The notes under the pieces were generated by a model, which was given only the letters and a program-made list of their open reading frames with translations, had not been told where the DNA came from and searched no databases. The position numbers and the translations under genes were made by a program. Shown one piece after another: positions 1 through 9,485 of a DNA stretch of 46,218 bases (position 1 is its first letter; each line of letters starts with the position of its first letter). Origin of the DNA: Xenorhabdus bovienii (lineage in GTDB: Bacteria > Pseudomonadota > Gammaproteobacteria > Enterobacterales > Enterobacteriaceae); the NCBI RefSeq assembly GCF_024721015.1, contig NZ_JANAIF010000031.1:1-46218 (forward strand), in the 5' to 3' direction.

Positions 1-59
1 AAGCGAAAGAGCTCACCACTCGGTTGACTGATAACTTCCAGATTTTAAAACCCGCCTCT

Positions 60-584
60 TCAAGTTAATTGCGTATATAAAAATTCATCCGTAGACATCG
101 GTGGATTTTTTAATGCTATACGTTGCTGCCTTACCGCTTCCAGCGCAGCTGCGTGGTTTAAGTCAAAAAGGTCTGAAATAAACTCGTCCGGATGAAGCGC
201 TTCAATATCAAATTCAGCCAAAATCTTGGGCGGAAAGTCTTTCAAGTTCATAGTGACTATGACTTCTGCATTTGCACGTATGGCTGTGGCTAGCACGTGG
301 CGATCGTCTTCATCAGGTAGTCTGAGCCCTTCAATTAACAGTTCAAATCCTGTGACATTAGCATCCGGCAATGCTGTATTCATTAATGTTGTTGTTTGTT
401 CCAGTACTTCGGGCTTTATATCACTGCGCTGTTTTAGTAAATTTCGCTTCCATTCGTCCTGAATAGTGTCCGACCATTTGGGTTGGTACAAACCAGCCAG
501 CCCTAAATGCATAAGTAAATCGCGCAATCTTGCCGGGTATAAAACACATGCATCAAGTACGGCTGGATAGGGAGAGTGCTGCAT
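60..584 (-). CDS. PIN-domain toxin (putative ribonuclease)
   Basis: This 174-residue protein has the features of a PIN-domain RNase of the VapC-like superfamily. An acidic residue lies in the N-terminal strand (LDACVLYP, D11). An acidic cluster (LPDEDDRHVLATAI) is followed by a strand and Asp near the C-terminal side (VIVTMNLKDFP), which is the usual arrangement of metal-binding carboxylates. It starts 3 nt after the stop of an HTH protein, the usual antitoxin-toxin order, so the two are probably co-translated. The likely role is a toxin that cleaves RNA unless bound by the upstream protein. The target RNA cannot be predicted. It lies downstream of fdoI, where enterobacteria usually carry fdhE. 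Confidence 0.8.
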   Translation of the reverse strand: MQHSPYPAVLDACVLYPARLRDLLMHLGLAGLYQPKWSDTIQDEWKRNLLKQRSDIKPEVLEQTTTLMNTALPDANVTGFELLIEGLRLPDEDDRHVLATAIRANAEVIVTMNLKDFPPKILAEFDIEALHPDEFISDLFDLNHAAALEAVRQQRIALKNPPMSTDEFLYTQLT

Positions 585-587
585 CTG

Positions 588-1604
588 TCAATAGCCCAAG
601 TTAAGTTCTTGCGCCTGAGCAGCAAGCTCTTGCATAGCAGCTATGCTGTCAGCATCACGTTTCTTTTTGTATTCCATCAGGTCGGCGAATAACACTCGAC
701 GATGCCGCCCTGTTTTATGATGAGGTAATTTCCCGTCCTCTAATAATTTAATCATATGAGGACGCGATACATTCATTATATTCGCAGCTTCCTGCGTCGT
801 TAGTTCAGCATGTACTGGTACAATTTGTACGGCGTTGCCTACCGCCAGTTCACCCAGTATATTCATCAGCATGGTTAATACCGAGGTAGGCAGTTCAATT
901 TGGTGCGACACGTTATCAGCACCGTTAATGATAATCTGCTGAGTTTCGGATTTAGTAGAAAGAAACGTGGCCAGCTCTCGTTGGCCACGCATTGCGATTT
1001 CAATCTCATGTTGTGCTGGAAGATTCAAGCTGGTTAAAGTTGTGTTGTTCATATTTATATACCCAGTGTTAATATTTTTGTTAGTATAATCGAAATAAAC
1101 GAAATTCGCAAGCCACGCCTGAATCATCACATCTTTCAGGTTGTCCGCCTGACCAACCCATGAGTAATTTTGTCCACTATATTCGAATCTAACTATCCAC
1201 TGACCATCGTTACGGCGATGTGGTGCAGAAAATCGTGGGCGTTCTGCTGATTCTGGTTGTTCTATCTGTTCCAGTTTTTCCTCAGATTCTGAATTAGGTT
1301 CAGGCTCCTGTTCTGGTTCATATCCGTTCTCGGCAGTATCATCATTAATTTCTATCTCATCATCCTCAATGGATTCATTATCAATGATGTCAGTCTCCAG
1401 TTCCTCGTCCTGAATAATGATATTTGGAGAATTATCTACCAGCTGATATCGACCGTTTTCGCCAATTTCCTGTTCTAATGCATCAGCTGCGAATTCTAAA
1501 TACCGTTTTGTCAGTGGAATGTTGAACCCTAATGCACGCAGCTGAGACGAGGTGACTAAATCATTTGGATATGTTTCAACAATCTGTTTGGTACCCTGCC
1601 TCAC
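588..1604 (-). CDS. HTH (excisionase-type) antitoxin with a 184-residue N-terminal extension
   Basis: The C-terminal ~150 residues look like a complete antitoxin of the kind paired with PIN toxins. They hold a conserved stretch ending AELTTQEAANIMNVSRPHM, then a MerR/excisionase-like DNA-binding domain (KLLEDGKLPHHKTGRHRRV) and a terminal AQELNLGY. An internal ATG at 1052 (residue 185) would give this ~154-residue protein, and a strong sigma70-like promoter lies just upstream of it inside the frame. The long form starts at a GTG 2 nt after the fdoI stop. Its extra N-terminal part has an unrecognised head, a very acidic linker (about residues 66-120, rich in E, D, N and P) and a short segment around QWIVRFEYSGQNYSW. 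I cannot tell whether the long form is made; the short form alone is enough for antitoxin function. Confidence 0.75.
   Translation of the reverse strand: MRQGTKQIVETYPNDLVTSSQLRALGFNIPLTKRYLEFAADALEQEIGENGRYQLVDNSPNIIIQDEELETDIIDNESIEDDEIEINDDTAENGYEPEQEPEPNSESEEKLEQIEQPESAERPRFSAPHRRNDGQWIVRFEYSGQNYSWVGQADNLKDVMIQAWLANFVYFDYTNKNINTGYINMNNTTLTSLNLPAQHEIEIAMRGQRELATFLSTKSETQQIIINGADNVSHQIELPTSVLTMLMNILGELAVGNAVQIVPVHAELTTQEAANIMNVSRPHMIKLLEDGKLPHHKTGRHRRVLFADLMEYKKKRDADSIAAMQELAAQAQELNLGY
1083..1111 (-). promoter_or_regulatory. sigma70-like promoter inside the antitoxin reading frame
   Basis: Read on the minus strand there is TTGCGA (1111-1106), a 17-nt spacer, and TATACT (1088-1083). The predicted transcript would begin near 1076, about 25 nt before the internal ATG at 1052. 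The match to consensus and the exact 17-nt spacer are seen directly. Promoter activity is inferred. Confidence 0.6.
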
Positions 1605-1606
1605 AT

Positions 1607-2248
1607 TTATTCTTTCTCTTTCTGCTGTTCTTCTTTCAAAATCTCACGATACCAGCGCGGATGGTGTTTCTTCGCCCAGCCGCGCGTAACCCAGCCTTCC
1701 ACCATTGCCCGCACCGAACCCTTGACCCAGAATGCCGCATAAGCATGGACGATAATGGTCAGGATCAGGCCGATGGCTGACAGCGAGTGCACCAGCAAAG
1801 CAATGCGAATCAGCGGAATCGAAAAGTATTCCGCGAAGTAAGGACGCCAGATGATGATGCCACTGACCAGCAGCAGGAACAGGCAAGCACTGACAGACCA
1901 GTAAATGCCTTTCTGCCCGAGATTATACTGGCCGGTATCTCCGGCTTCCTCATTACGCAGCACGTTGTGAACATGCTTCGCCCACTCAATGTCATCCCTG
2001 TCGAGCATGTTATGTTTGAAATATCTGAAAAACATAAAGACAAACAGGAAAAACATCACGGAGCCGGCAAACGGGTGCAGTATCCGTGACAACTGCGGTG
2101 TACCAAAGATATTCATCATCCAGTTCAACGAAGGGAAGAAAAATCCTAAACCACTGATGGCGGTGAACAAGAAGACAATAACGACGGCCCAGTGATTGAT
2201 TCGTTCAATCGGGGAATGACGGATAATGATATCGTTGCGCTTTTTCAT
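1607..2248 (-). CDS. fdoI: formate dehydrogenase-O cytochrome b556 subunit
   Basis: This is the membrane subunit of the respiratory formate dehydrogenase. It binds haem b and passes electrons from the FdoH iron-sulfur chain to quinone. The 213-residue length and sequence match the FdnI/FdoI family. Four hydrophobic segments are visible, and conserved histidines sit in them (RINHW near the N-terminus, [23 protein letters not shown]), which are candidate haem ligands. Its ATG overlaps the fdoH stop (ATGA), so translation is coupled. The usual next gene, fdhE, is replaced here by a toxin-antitoxin pair. Confidence 0.95.
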   Translation of the reverse strand: MKKRNDIIIRHSPIERINHWAVVIVFLFTAISGLGFFFPSLNWMMNIFGTPQLSRILHPFAGSVMFFLFVFMFFRYFKHNMLDRDDIEWAKHVHNVLRNEEAGDTGQYNLGQKGIYWSVSACLFLLLVSGIIIWRPYFAEYFSIPLIRIALLVHSLSAIGLILTIIVHAYAAFWVKGSVRAMVEGWVTRGWAKKHHPRWYREILKEEQQKEKE

Positions 2249-3165
2249 TGCTGTTCTTCCTCATTGGCTGAAGATTCAACATCCTTGCGCGCACTATCTT
2301 CCTCTTCTTCCGATACGCGATTCGGACCAATTCCGACATAATGAAAAATGGAGGCGGCAAAAGTCGCGGCAAAACCTATCGCCGCCAGAGGCTTCCAAAT
2401 GCCTTTCCAGAATGTCACCGTCGGGCTGATGGTCGGGTTATCCGGCAGGCCATGATAAAGCTGCGGCTTATTGGCATGATGCAGAACGTACATGACGTGC
2501 GTTCCCCCTACGCCTTCTGGATCGTACAAACCCGCATTGTCATAACCGCGCCCGTTCAACTCTTCCACCCGTTCCGCCGCCAATTCTTTCATATCCTGCT
2601 TACTGCCGAAATGAATCGCGCCTGTCGGACAGGTTTTCACACAGGCAGGCTCCTGCCCTACGCCCACACGGTCAACGCACAGGGTACATTTGTATGCCCG
2701 ATTGTCTTCCTTGTTAATACGCGGCACGTCGAACGGGCAGCCAGCAATGCAGTAACCACAGCCGATGCAGTGTTCTGACTGAAAATCCACAATCCCGTTG
2801 GCATACTGGATAATCGCCCCTTCCGCAGGGCAGGCTGTCAGACAGCCCGGATCGGCACAGTGCATACAACCATCTTTGCGGATCAGCCATTCCAGCCTGC
2901 CATGTTCCTCAACTTCAGAAAATCGCATCACCGTCCATGACTTCGCTGTCAGATCGGCCGGATTGTCATAAACGCCGACGTTATGGCCGACTTCATCACG
3001 AATGTCATTCCATTCTGAACAAGCTACCTGACAGGCTTTACAACCAATACAGGTCGTGACATCGATCAGTTTTGCCACTTCCTGCTGGTGATCCCGCACA
3101 CGGGGTGCGGGGGTCAGAGAGCTGGTGGCAGAGCGACGAATGATGTCTTGAGTTTGCAACGACAT
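2245..3165 (-). CDS. fdoH: formate dehydrogenase-O iron-sulfur subunit
   Basis: This is the electron-transfer subunit with four [4Fe-4S] clusters. The cysteine motifs are visible in order: [35 protein letters not shown], and CTLC followed by [11 protein letters not shown] single C-terminal membrane anchor (around [18 protein letters not shown]) is followed by a charged tail. At 306 residues it is slightly longer than the E. coli protein because of the acidic tail. A GAGGAGA ribosome-binding site precedes the ATG. It lies 12 bp after fdoG and overlaps fdoI by 4 bp. Confidence 0.96.
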   Translation of the reverse strand: MSLQTQDIIRRSATSSLTPAPRVRDHQQEVAKLIDVTTCIGCKACQVACSEWNDIRDEVGHNVGVYDNPADLTAKSWTVMRFSEVEEHGRLEWLIRKDGCMHCADPGCLTACPAEGAIIQYANGIVDFQSEHCIGCGYCIAGCPFDVPRINKEDNRAYKCTLCVDRVGVGQEPACVKTCPTGAIHFGSKQDMKELAAERVEELNGRGYDNAGLYDPEGVGGTHVMYVLHHANKPQLYHGLPDNPTISPTVTFWKGIWKPLAAIGFAATFAASIFHYVGIGPNRVSEEEEDSARKDVESSANEEEQQ

Positions 3166-3177
3166 GACTTTTCTCCT

Positions 3178-6100
3178 CTACACCTTTTCCACATTGACCA
3201 GAAATGCCTTGAATTCCGGTGTCTGCGTGTTGGCATCACCGACAAACGGCGTCAGGGTATTCGCCAGAAAACCTTTTTTCGCCGCACCTTCAAAGCCCCA
3301 GTGAATGGGAATACCGATAGTATCCACTTCACGGCCATGCACATTCAGGGTTCGGATACGCTTCGTCACCACCGCTTTTGCTTTGATATAGCCGCGATTG
3401 GAACTGACTTTGACGGTATCCCCCTGTTTAATGCCTTTCTCCGCCGCCAACCGTTCACCAATTTCCACAAATTGCTCCGGCTGGGCAATGGCGTTCAGCA
3501 ACGCATGTTTCGTCCAGAAGTGGAAATGTTCGGTCAGACGGTAAGTGGTGCCTACATAAGGGAATTTGTCTGCCTTACCCAAGGATTCAAAATCACTCTT
3601 GAAGATACGGGCAGCCGGATTGGAAATGACATTCGGATGCAGCGGGTTGGTTCCCAGCGGCGTCTCAAATGGTTCGTAATGCTCAGGGAATGGCCCTTCC
3701 GCCATTTTGTCGATGGCAAACAGGCGCCCCATACCTTCAGGCTGCATGATAAATGGCCCGACATCGGTTCCCAGTGCCGCATTGCTGTAGTAAGGGATAT
3801 CAACTCCGCTCCATTTATCACCCTCCCACGCAATCAACTGGCGTTTAGCGTCCCACGGTTTGCCCTGTGGATCGGCAGAAGCGCGGTTGTACAGGATGCG
3901 GCGGTTCAGCGGCCACGCCCACGCCCAACCGAGCGTATTACCGATGCCCGACGGATCAGCATTATCGCGACGCGCCATCTGATTGCCTTCCGGTGTCCAG
4001 CTTCCAGCGAAAATCCAGCAGCCACTGGCGGTAGTTCCATCATCACGCAGTTGTGCAAAGGATGAGAGTTGTTGCCCTTTCTTCACCAGCACATTGCCGT
4101 TGGCATCCAGCAAATCAACTAAGGCTCGACCATTGCTTTCCTGCGCGACTTCTTCTGGCGTTGGATTATCGGCATCAAAATAATCCCATGTCATGTTCAA
4201 CACCTGTTCAGGAAAAGCCCCGCCTTCTTCAAGGTACATATCCCGCATGCGCTTGAAGATCCCAGACAAAATTTCGCCATCACTGATCGCTTCCCCCGGC
4301 GCATCCGCACCTTTCCAGTGCCATTGCAGCCAACGGGCAGAGTTGACTATCGAGCCGTTTTCTTCCGCAAAACAGCAGGAGGGCAGACGGAAGACTTCGG
4401 TCTGAATGGAAGAAGGATCAACATCGTTAAACTCGCCGTGGTTCTGCCAGAATGAGGCGGTTTCAGTGCTGAGTGGGTCAACCGTGACCAAGAATTTCAG
4501 TTTCGACAACGCGGCCACCACTTTGTTCTTGTGCAGGAACGATGCTATCGGGTTGAATCCCTGACAGATATAGCCGTTCACTTCCCCTTGCGACATCATT
4601 TCAAAATATTGCAGGACGTCATACGGTTTATCCCATTTCGGCAACAGATCGAAGCCCCAGTCATTCTCTTTGTGGGCATGATCGCCGTAGAAACTCTTCA
4701 TCAGGCTGACAAAGAATCTGGGATAATTACCCCAGTAGTTGACCTGCCCCGGGACAGTGGATTTCGGGGTATTGGCCTGCAAGTAGGTTTGCAGATCGGT
4801 CTGTTTTTCCGATGGCAGGGAGAGATAACCCGGCAGGCTTTGGGACAGCAGCCCCAAATCTGTCAGCCCCTGAATATTGGAGTGACCACGCAGCGCATTG
4901 ATGCCACCGCCAGCCATGCCCATATTACCGAGCAACAGTTGGATGATTGCCATAGTCCGAATGTTCTGTGCGCCGACAGAGTGCTGCGTCCAGCCCAGTG
5001 CATACAGGAAAGTCGCGGTTTTGTCTTTTACGCTGGTTTCAGCCAGATATTCACACACCTTGAGGAAATCCTCTTTCGGTGTACCACAGATATCGGTCAC
5101 CACATCCGGCGTATAGCGACTAACGTGCTCTTTCAGCAGATTCCAGACACAACGTGGATGGCTCAGGGTTTTGTCGCGTTTGGCAAAACCGTTTTCATCC
5201 AGCGCGTAGTTCCATGTGGTTTTGTCGTAGCGGCGGTTTTCCGCATCATAGCCGCTGAACAGGCCATCATCGAATGAGAAGTCTTCCCGTACGATCAGGC
5301 TGGCATTGGTGTAAGCCTCGACGTATTCGCGGTTAATCTTTTCATTGTTCATCAGGTATAAAATCACACCTGACAGGAAGGTAATATCCGTACCGGAACG
5401 AATTGGCGTATAGAAATCCGCCACGGATGCCGTACGGGTAAAACGTGGATCGATCACTATCAGTCTAGCGTTGTTGTGAATTTTGGCTTCCATTGCCCAG
5501 CGGAAACCGACAGGATGCGCTTCAGCGGCATTCCCACCCATCACGACAATCAGGTTCGCGTTCTTAATATCCACCCAGTGGTTGGTCATCGCACCGCGAC
5601 CAAATGTTGGAGCAAGACTTGCTACCGTTGGTCCGTGTCAGACACACGCCTCGTTGTCTACGGCCAGCATGCCGAGAGCGCGAGTGAATTTTTGTGTCAA
5701 ATAGCCGGTTTCATTACTGGCGGCGGAGGCGCAAAGCATCCCCGTTGTCAGCCAGCGGTTAACCTCAACACCGTCATTGTTGGTTTTGATGAAATTGGCA
5801 TCGCGGTCTTGTTTCATCAGTTTCGCGATGCGGTCGAAAGCGTCATGCCAGCTTATCCGCTGCCATTGATTGGAGCCTGGGGCACGATATTCCGGATAGT
5901 GCAGGCGGTTTTTGCTGTGGACAAAATCCACCAGCCCAGCCCCTTTAGGGCAGAGGGCGCCACGGTTTACAGGGTGATCCGGGTCCCCTTCGATATGGAA
6001 AATAGTTGCTTTGGCATTTTTGGCGCCATCACCGAGGCTGTACATCAACAGCCCACAGCCGACAGAGCAGTATGTGCAGGTATTCCGGGTTTCACGCGCA

Positions 6101-6225
6101 CGCAATAATTTATAGTTACGTGTTTGTGCAAGCGCGGCGGTTGGGATAAAACCCAGCGCGGCTGCCGTCGTACCCGCCATACCACCAGCGCAGATCTTAA
6201 AGAACTGCCTTCTGCTGACTTGCAT
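3178..6225 (-). CDS. fdoG: formate dehydrogenase-O alpha subunit (selenoprotein)
   Basis: This is the catalytic subunit, which oxidises formate to CO2 at a molybdenum bis-MGD centre with selenocysteine. Reading through an in-frame TGA at 5638-5640 gives 1015 residues, matching FdnG/FdoG throughout. Around the TGA the sequence reads EACV-Sec-HGPTVASLAP. Choosing the ATG at 6225, which has a GAGGAGA ribosome-binding site, puts selenocysteine at residue 196, its position in the E. coli enzyme. The N-terminus has a twin-arginine signal (SRRQFFKICAGG), then a [4Fe-4S] motif beginning CTYCSVGCG, so the complex faces the periplasm. A standard translation would split it wrongly into two genes (3178-5589 and 5638-6258). 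Maturation needs FdhD, encoded divergently next door, and the sel genes, which are not in this window. Confidence 0.96.
5590..5640 (-). promoter_or_regulatory. selenocysteine codon and bacterial SECIS hairpin
   Basis: The TGA at 5638-5640 is followed on the minus strand by a short hairpin within the coding sequence. Its upper stem is AGCAA/TTGCT with loop GTC, flanked by GGTAGC and GCTCC, the layout of the fdnG/fdoG SECIS element recognised by SelB. The codon and the stem are seen directly. The function follows from the homologous genes. Confidence 0.85.
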
Positions 6226-6427
6226 GGGGATCTCCTCACTCACATTGCTCATTAACACATGCCCTGACGGAAAACCCGTAGGTATGCAATTTTAGGCCTA
6301 GATTTATGAATGTTTTTCTTTTCATTATGGATTCTGTCTGTCATCAACATCATGCGTTTAAATCGTGTAAACTCCCTACGCTCACGATTTATCCACACAA
6401 ACAGTATTATGATGGGAAATTCACCTA

Positions 6428-7258
6428 ATGGATAATGCAAATTCAGGAAACAGGTTAATAATCGACGAGATTTGCGGAGCCACTCGCATCAATGTGCAAC
6501 AAAAAAACCAGCTGAATAGCCCAAAACCGGACTGGGTGGCAGAAGAAGTCCCGATTGCATTGGTCTACAACGGTATTTCCCATGTTGTGATGATGGCTAG
6601 CCCCAAAGATCTCGACCATTTCGCGATGGGCTTTTCATTATCGGAAGGCATTATCACTTCCCCACAGGAAATTCACGGCATAGATACCGTAATCAGTTGC
6701 CACGGCGGTATTGAGCTGCATATCGAACTTTCCAGCCGTCGTTTTACGGAATTAAAAGAACGCCGACGCAACATGGCAGGCAGAACCGGTTGTGGTATCT
6801 GTGGCACCGAACAGATTGCCGAAATTTTCCGCCCGATGCCCCCCTTGCCTTTCACCCAGACTTTTTCATTGGATTATCTTGATCAGGCGCTTGCACAATT
6901 ACCCCGTCTTCAGGAAATCGGCGCGATCACAGGCTGTACGCATGCTGCTGGCTGGATTGATGCTAAAGGGGTATTGCTTGGCGGCAGTGAGGATGTTGGC
7001 CGCCATGTTGCACTGGATAAATTATTGGGAATGCGAGCCAAAACGGGCTGGCGGCAGGGCGCGGTATTGGTTTCCAGTCGCGCCAGTTATGAAATGGTAC
7101 AAAAATCCGCTATGTGTGGTGTAGAAATTTTGTTTGCTGTTTCTGCCGCCACCTCGCTGGCAATCGAAGTCGCGGAGAAATGCAATTTGACACTCGTGGG
7201 TTTCTGCAAGCTGGGACGGGCAACGGTATATACCCATCCACGGCGTCTGGTGGATTAA
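6428..7258 (+). CDS. fdhD: formate dehydrogenase accessory sulfurtransferase
   Basis: FdhD transfers sulfur from IscS to the molybdenum cofactor, a step required for formate dehydrogenase activity. The 276-residue protein carries the CxxC loop essential in the family ([10 protein letters not shown]122 and C125), the VPIALVYNG start of the core domain and [14 protein letters not shown]. It diverges from fdoG across about 200 bp that must hold both promoters. Its stop overlaps the stop region of the convergent acetyltransferase gene. Confidence 0.96.
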   Translation: MDNANSGNRLIIDEICGATRINVQQKNQLNSPKPDWVAEEVPIALVYNGISHVVMMASPKDLDHFAMGFSLSEGIITSPQEIHGIDTVISCHGGIELHIELSSRRFTELKERRRNMAGRTGCGICGTEQIAEIFRPMPPLPFTQTFSLDYLDQALAQLPRLQEIGAITGCTHAAGWIDAKGVLLGGSEDVGRHVALDKLLGMRAKTGWRQGAVLVSSRASYEMVQKSAMCGVEILFAVSAATSLAIEVAEKCNLTLVGFCKLGRATVYTHPRRLVD

Positions 7259-8019
7259 TCAAGACTGTGGAACATCCACAAGTTGGGTTCAATGTAGTAG
7301 CCCATCTGTTTTTCAACATCCACCAGCAGCGGCACCAACCCGCCCGGAATGATATATTCCCCACTTTGTGGGAATTTCATGCCTGTCCATTCTTGCCACT
7401 CCGCCACGGTACCGTAAATATCCATGGAGCGTAGCGCAGGTTTAATGATTTTTGCCCCCAAGCGCCAATGAGTGCGGATCCAAGGGTCAAAAGGCTCACC
7501 TTTTTCATTTTTCCATTCACAGTACTGAACGAAATCTTGCAGGGGATAACTGCATTTCAGGCTCGGCCTGACCGGAACCACAAAACCCTGCAATCCCGCT
7601 TCACGGGCAGTCTGTTTCACGCTGTTGATCAATAACGCAGGCACGTTATGTCCACGGAATTCAGGGGCAACGGTCACCGAAAGTGCTGACAGCAGGGTCG
7701 GCTGTTGTTTTCCTTTTGCTGCCATTCCTGCGCAATACACGGCATCCCATCCTTCATCCGGCAATTGATCCAAAGCGTGCGGTTCCCACGGGAAAGGAAT
7801 GGCATTCAATAACCCAATAAGGCGCTCTTCCTGCCCTTGTTGCAGAATGGCAAATTTCTGGAAGCGACTGAAATCGGGTTCATATAATTTTTCCCAATGT
7901 TGTTGGGCAACAGGATCTTGATTCATAAAAAAAGGCCATAAATGACGAACAAGATCATATATTTGTTCGTCTAAATCAGCCCTCTCTTCCGCAGATTGAA
8001 TGATTATTTTAGCGTCCAT
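7255..8019 (-). CDS. GNAT-family N-acetyltransferase
   Basis: The 254-residue protein has a GNAT core. A strand ([17 protein letters not shown]) followed by a helix ([17 protein letters not shown]) corresponds to motif A, where acetyl-CoA binds. The rest, including [21 protein letters not shown], is of a type I associate with stand-alone GNAT-like proteins without a known substrate. It converges on fdhD with overlapping ends and is probably transcribed alone from the AT-rich region upstream. I cannot assign a substrate. Confidence 0.65.
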   Translation of the reverse strand: MDAKIIIQSAEERADLDEQIYDLVRHLWPFFMNQDPVAQQHWEKLYEPDFSRFQKFAILQQGQEERLIGLLNAIPFPWEPHALDQLPDEGWDAVYCAGMAAKGKQQPTLLSALSVTVAPEFRGHNVPALLINSVKQTAREAGLQGFVVPVRPSLKCSYPLQDFVQYCEWKNEKGEPFDPWIRTHWRLGAKIIKPALRSMDIYGTVAEWQEWTGMKFPQSGEYIIPGGLVPLLVDVEKQMGYYIEPNLWMFHSLD

Positions 8020-8605
8020 AATTACCCCCGATTAAATCTATTGGGTATAAATTAAACTTAGTAAGCAGAGAATTGCACATATACGATATTACAGTAAGAT
8101 ACCCACCTTTAATGATAAATTTAATTTATCATTAAATTTATTTATTCCCACTCAAATTCAATTCCTAATATTAAATGATTAACACGTTATCTTTATTTTT
8201 CATTCGAAGATATATCTACGTAAAAATGCTTATATAGCCAGATTAAAAACATTAATTTCTATAATGGTATTTATTGATGAAAAAGTTTAAATAACTTGAT
8301 TAAATAAATGACGTAAGGATTTTTTGAAAAAAACGACATTACTAATAACACAGTAATATCAGGTGATTAAATCTACCTGCGTCACATTTTTAGTAAAAAG
8401 TAGATTGTTGTTTTCTTACTCTAAAACAGCAAAAAGCATCGAAATTTAATAAGTTAGACTCAAATTTTAATTAATAAACCCTGTAAAACCCAGAATAAAT
8501 AATAATAATTATCATTTACATTATCATTTGAAAGGTGTAGGTTTTCTTCGCGCAATAAATCAGGCCGTTTTTATGATTGGGTAACGAGGGATCCCCCGAT
8601 TCTAA
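8020..8605. other. AT-rich intergenic region with divergent promoters
   Basis: This gap lies between the divergent acetyltransferase and hemophilin genes. It is strongly AT-rich and has no convincing reading frame. It contains a near-palindromic AT stretch (TTTAATTTATCATTAAATTTA, around 8110-8140) and a candidate Fur operator at 8501-8519. It presumably holds the promoters of both flanking genes, but I could not assign -10/-35 boxes with confidence. Confidence 0.5.
8501..8519. promoter_or_regulatory. candidate Fur box upstream of the hemophilin operon
   Basis: The sequence AATAATAATTATCATTTAC matches the 19-bp Fur consensus (GATAATGATAATCATTATC) at 14 positions. A further TTATCATTT follows at 8521-8529, as in overlapping Fur hexamer arrays. 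It lies about 100 bp before the hemophilin start, a position suited to iron repression of the haem-uptake operon. Binding is inferred. Confidence 0.55.
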
Positions 8606-8617
8606 ATGAGGATAATG

Positions 8618-9355
8618 ATGAAAAAGATCAATGTATTAGTCGCCGCTTTAGGCGCATTAGGGTTTATGGCACAAGCTCAGGCAAGTGTTGGATTTGGTCA
8701 GAGTCAAGAAGACACTACACCTCACATTAAGGTTGGTGCCACCAAAGCGAGTTCAGCTCCACACGGTGGCTCAGGTAATGAACCTGGCATTGGTGTCAGT
8801 TCCGTTCGTGACGGTATGCTCATCGGTTTTTCCGGATTAACCCGTATGGCTCCTGCTGACAGCAATGGTATTCATAATATCTCAATGGCAGGCGCACCCG
8901 GCTCTCACGGTGGTATGGGCGTATTCCATTTCAGCAAAGTCGCCAATGCGGACGTTTACTTTGGCGAATGGTCAGAAACAGGTAATGCAACAGACACAAC
9001 CCATACCGTTTATTATGCGGGCAAGGACATTACCACCAATATGCCAACCGACGGTACAGCTACCTATGTGGTGAACGGTATTAACCAGTACAGCGGTGAC
9101 AATGCCCTTTCCGGCACATTAACAGCAGATTTTGGTGAAAAAACGCTGATCGGCTCAATGGCAAATACCGCTATGACAATAAGTATTGATGCTGATATCT
9201 ATGCTGATGCTAAGTTTGAAGGCGACGCTAAAACTGATGGCCTGGCTGGGACAACCCAAGGTCACTTCTTTGGTGACAGCGCTTCCAGTCTGACGGGATA
9301 TGCCACATTTGATGACAAATCTAAAGATACCGCTTTCGGTGGTTCGAAACAGTAA
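8618..9355 (+). CDS. hrpC: secreted hemophilin-like haem-binding protein (type XI secretion cargo)
   Basis: The mature protein resembles the hemophilin family (HphA of Acinetobacter, HrpC of Xenorhabdus): secreted hemophores with an N-terminal haem-binding handle domain and a C-terminal 8-stranded TbpB-like barrel. A signal peptide is clear (KKINVLVAALGALGFMAQAQA, cut before SVGFG). Glycine-rich and His-containing segments (TPHIKVG, APHGGSGNEPG, GSHGGMGVFHFSK) could bind haem. The barrel end holds GHFFGDSASSLTGYATF, as in Slam cargo. I chose the third clustered ATG (8618) because GAGGA then sits 5 nt upstream; 8606 and 8615 are alternatives. The next genes encode its secretor, receptor and TonB. 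The family call is from pattern memory. Confidence 0.8.
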   Translation: MKKINVLVAALGALGFMAQAQASVGFGQSQEDTTPHIKVGATKASSAPHGGSGNEPGIGVSSVRDGMLIGFSGLTRMAPADSNGIHNISMAGAPGSHGGMGVFHFSKVANADVYFGEWSETGNATDTTHTVYYAGKDITTNMPTDGTATYVVNGINQYSGDNALSGTLTADFGEKTLIGSMANTAMTISIDADIYADAKFEGDAKTDGLAGTTQGHFFGDSASSLTGYATFDDKSKDTAFGGSKQ

Positions 9356-9368
9356 TTGCTAATGTTTC

Positions 9369-9400
9369 AGAGAGCAATGTCATTTTTGGCATTGTTCTCT
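9369..9400 (+). terminator. hairpin attenuator between hemophilin and secretor genes
   Basis: An 11-bp stem with one wobble pair (AGAGAGCAATG at 9369-9379 with CATTGTTCTCT at 9390-9400) is followed by GTTTTGTTTATT. It could end most transcripts after the abundant cargo gene and let a fraction read through into the secretor and receptor genes. Confidence 0.6.
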
Positions 9401-9485
9401 GTTTTGTTTATTGCCGTTTTATTTATCGCTATTGATTTCTGGCTATTTATTTCTAATAACGTGAGCCTTGTGAGCTGGTTTTTCG

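Noticed and set aside
5638..6258. A separate truncated formate dehydrogenase gene
   Set aside because: The TGA is a selenocysteine codon at the family position with a SECIS-like hairpin after it.
6252..6440. A 62-codon minus-strand frame in the fdoG-fdhD gap
   Set aside because: It covers the divergent promoter region, has no family resemblance and runs into the fdoG leader.
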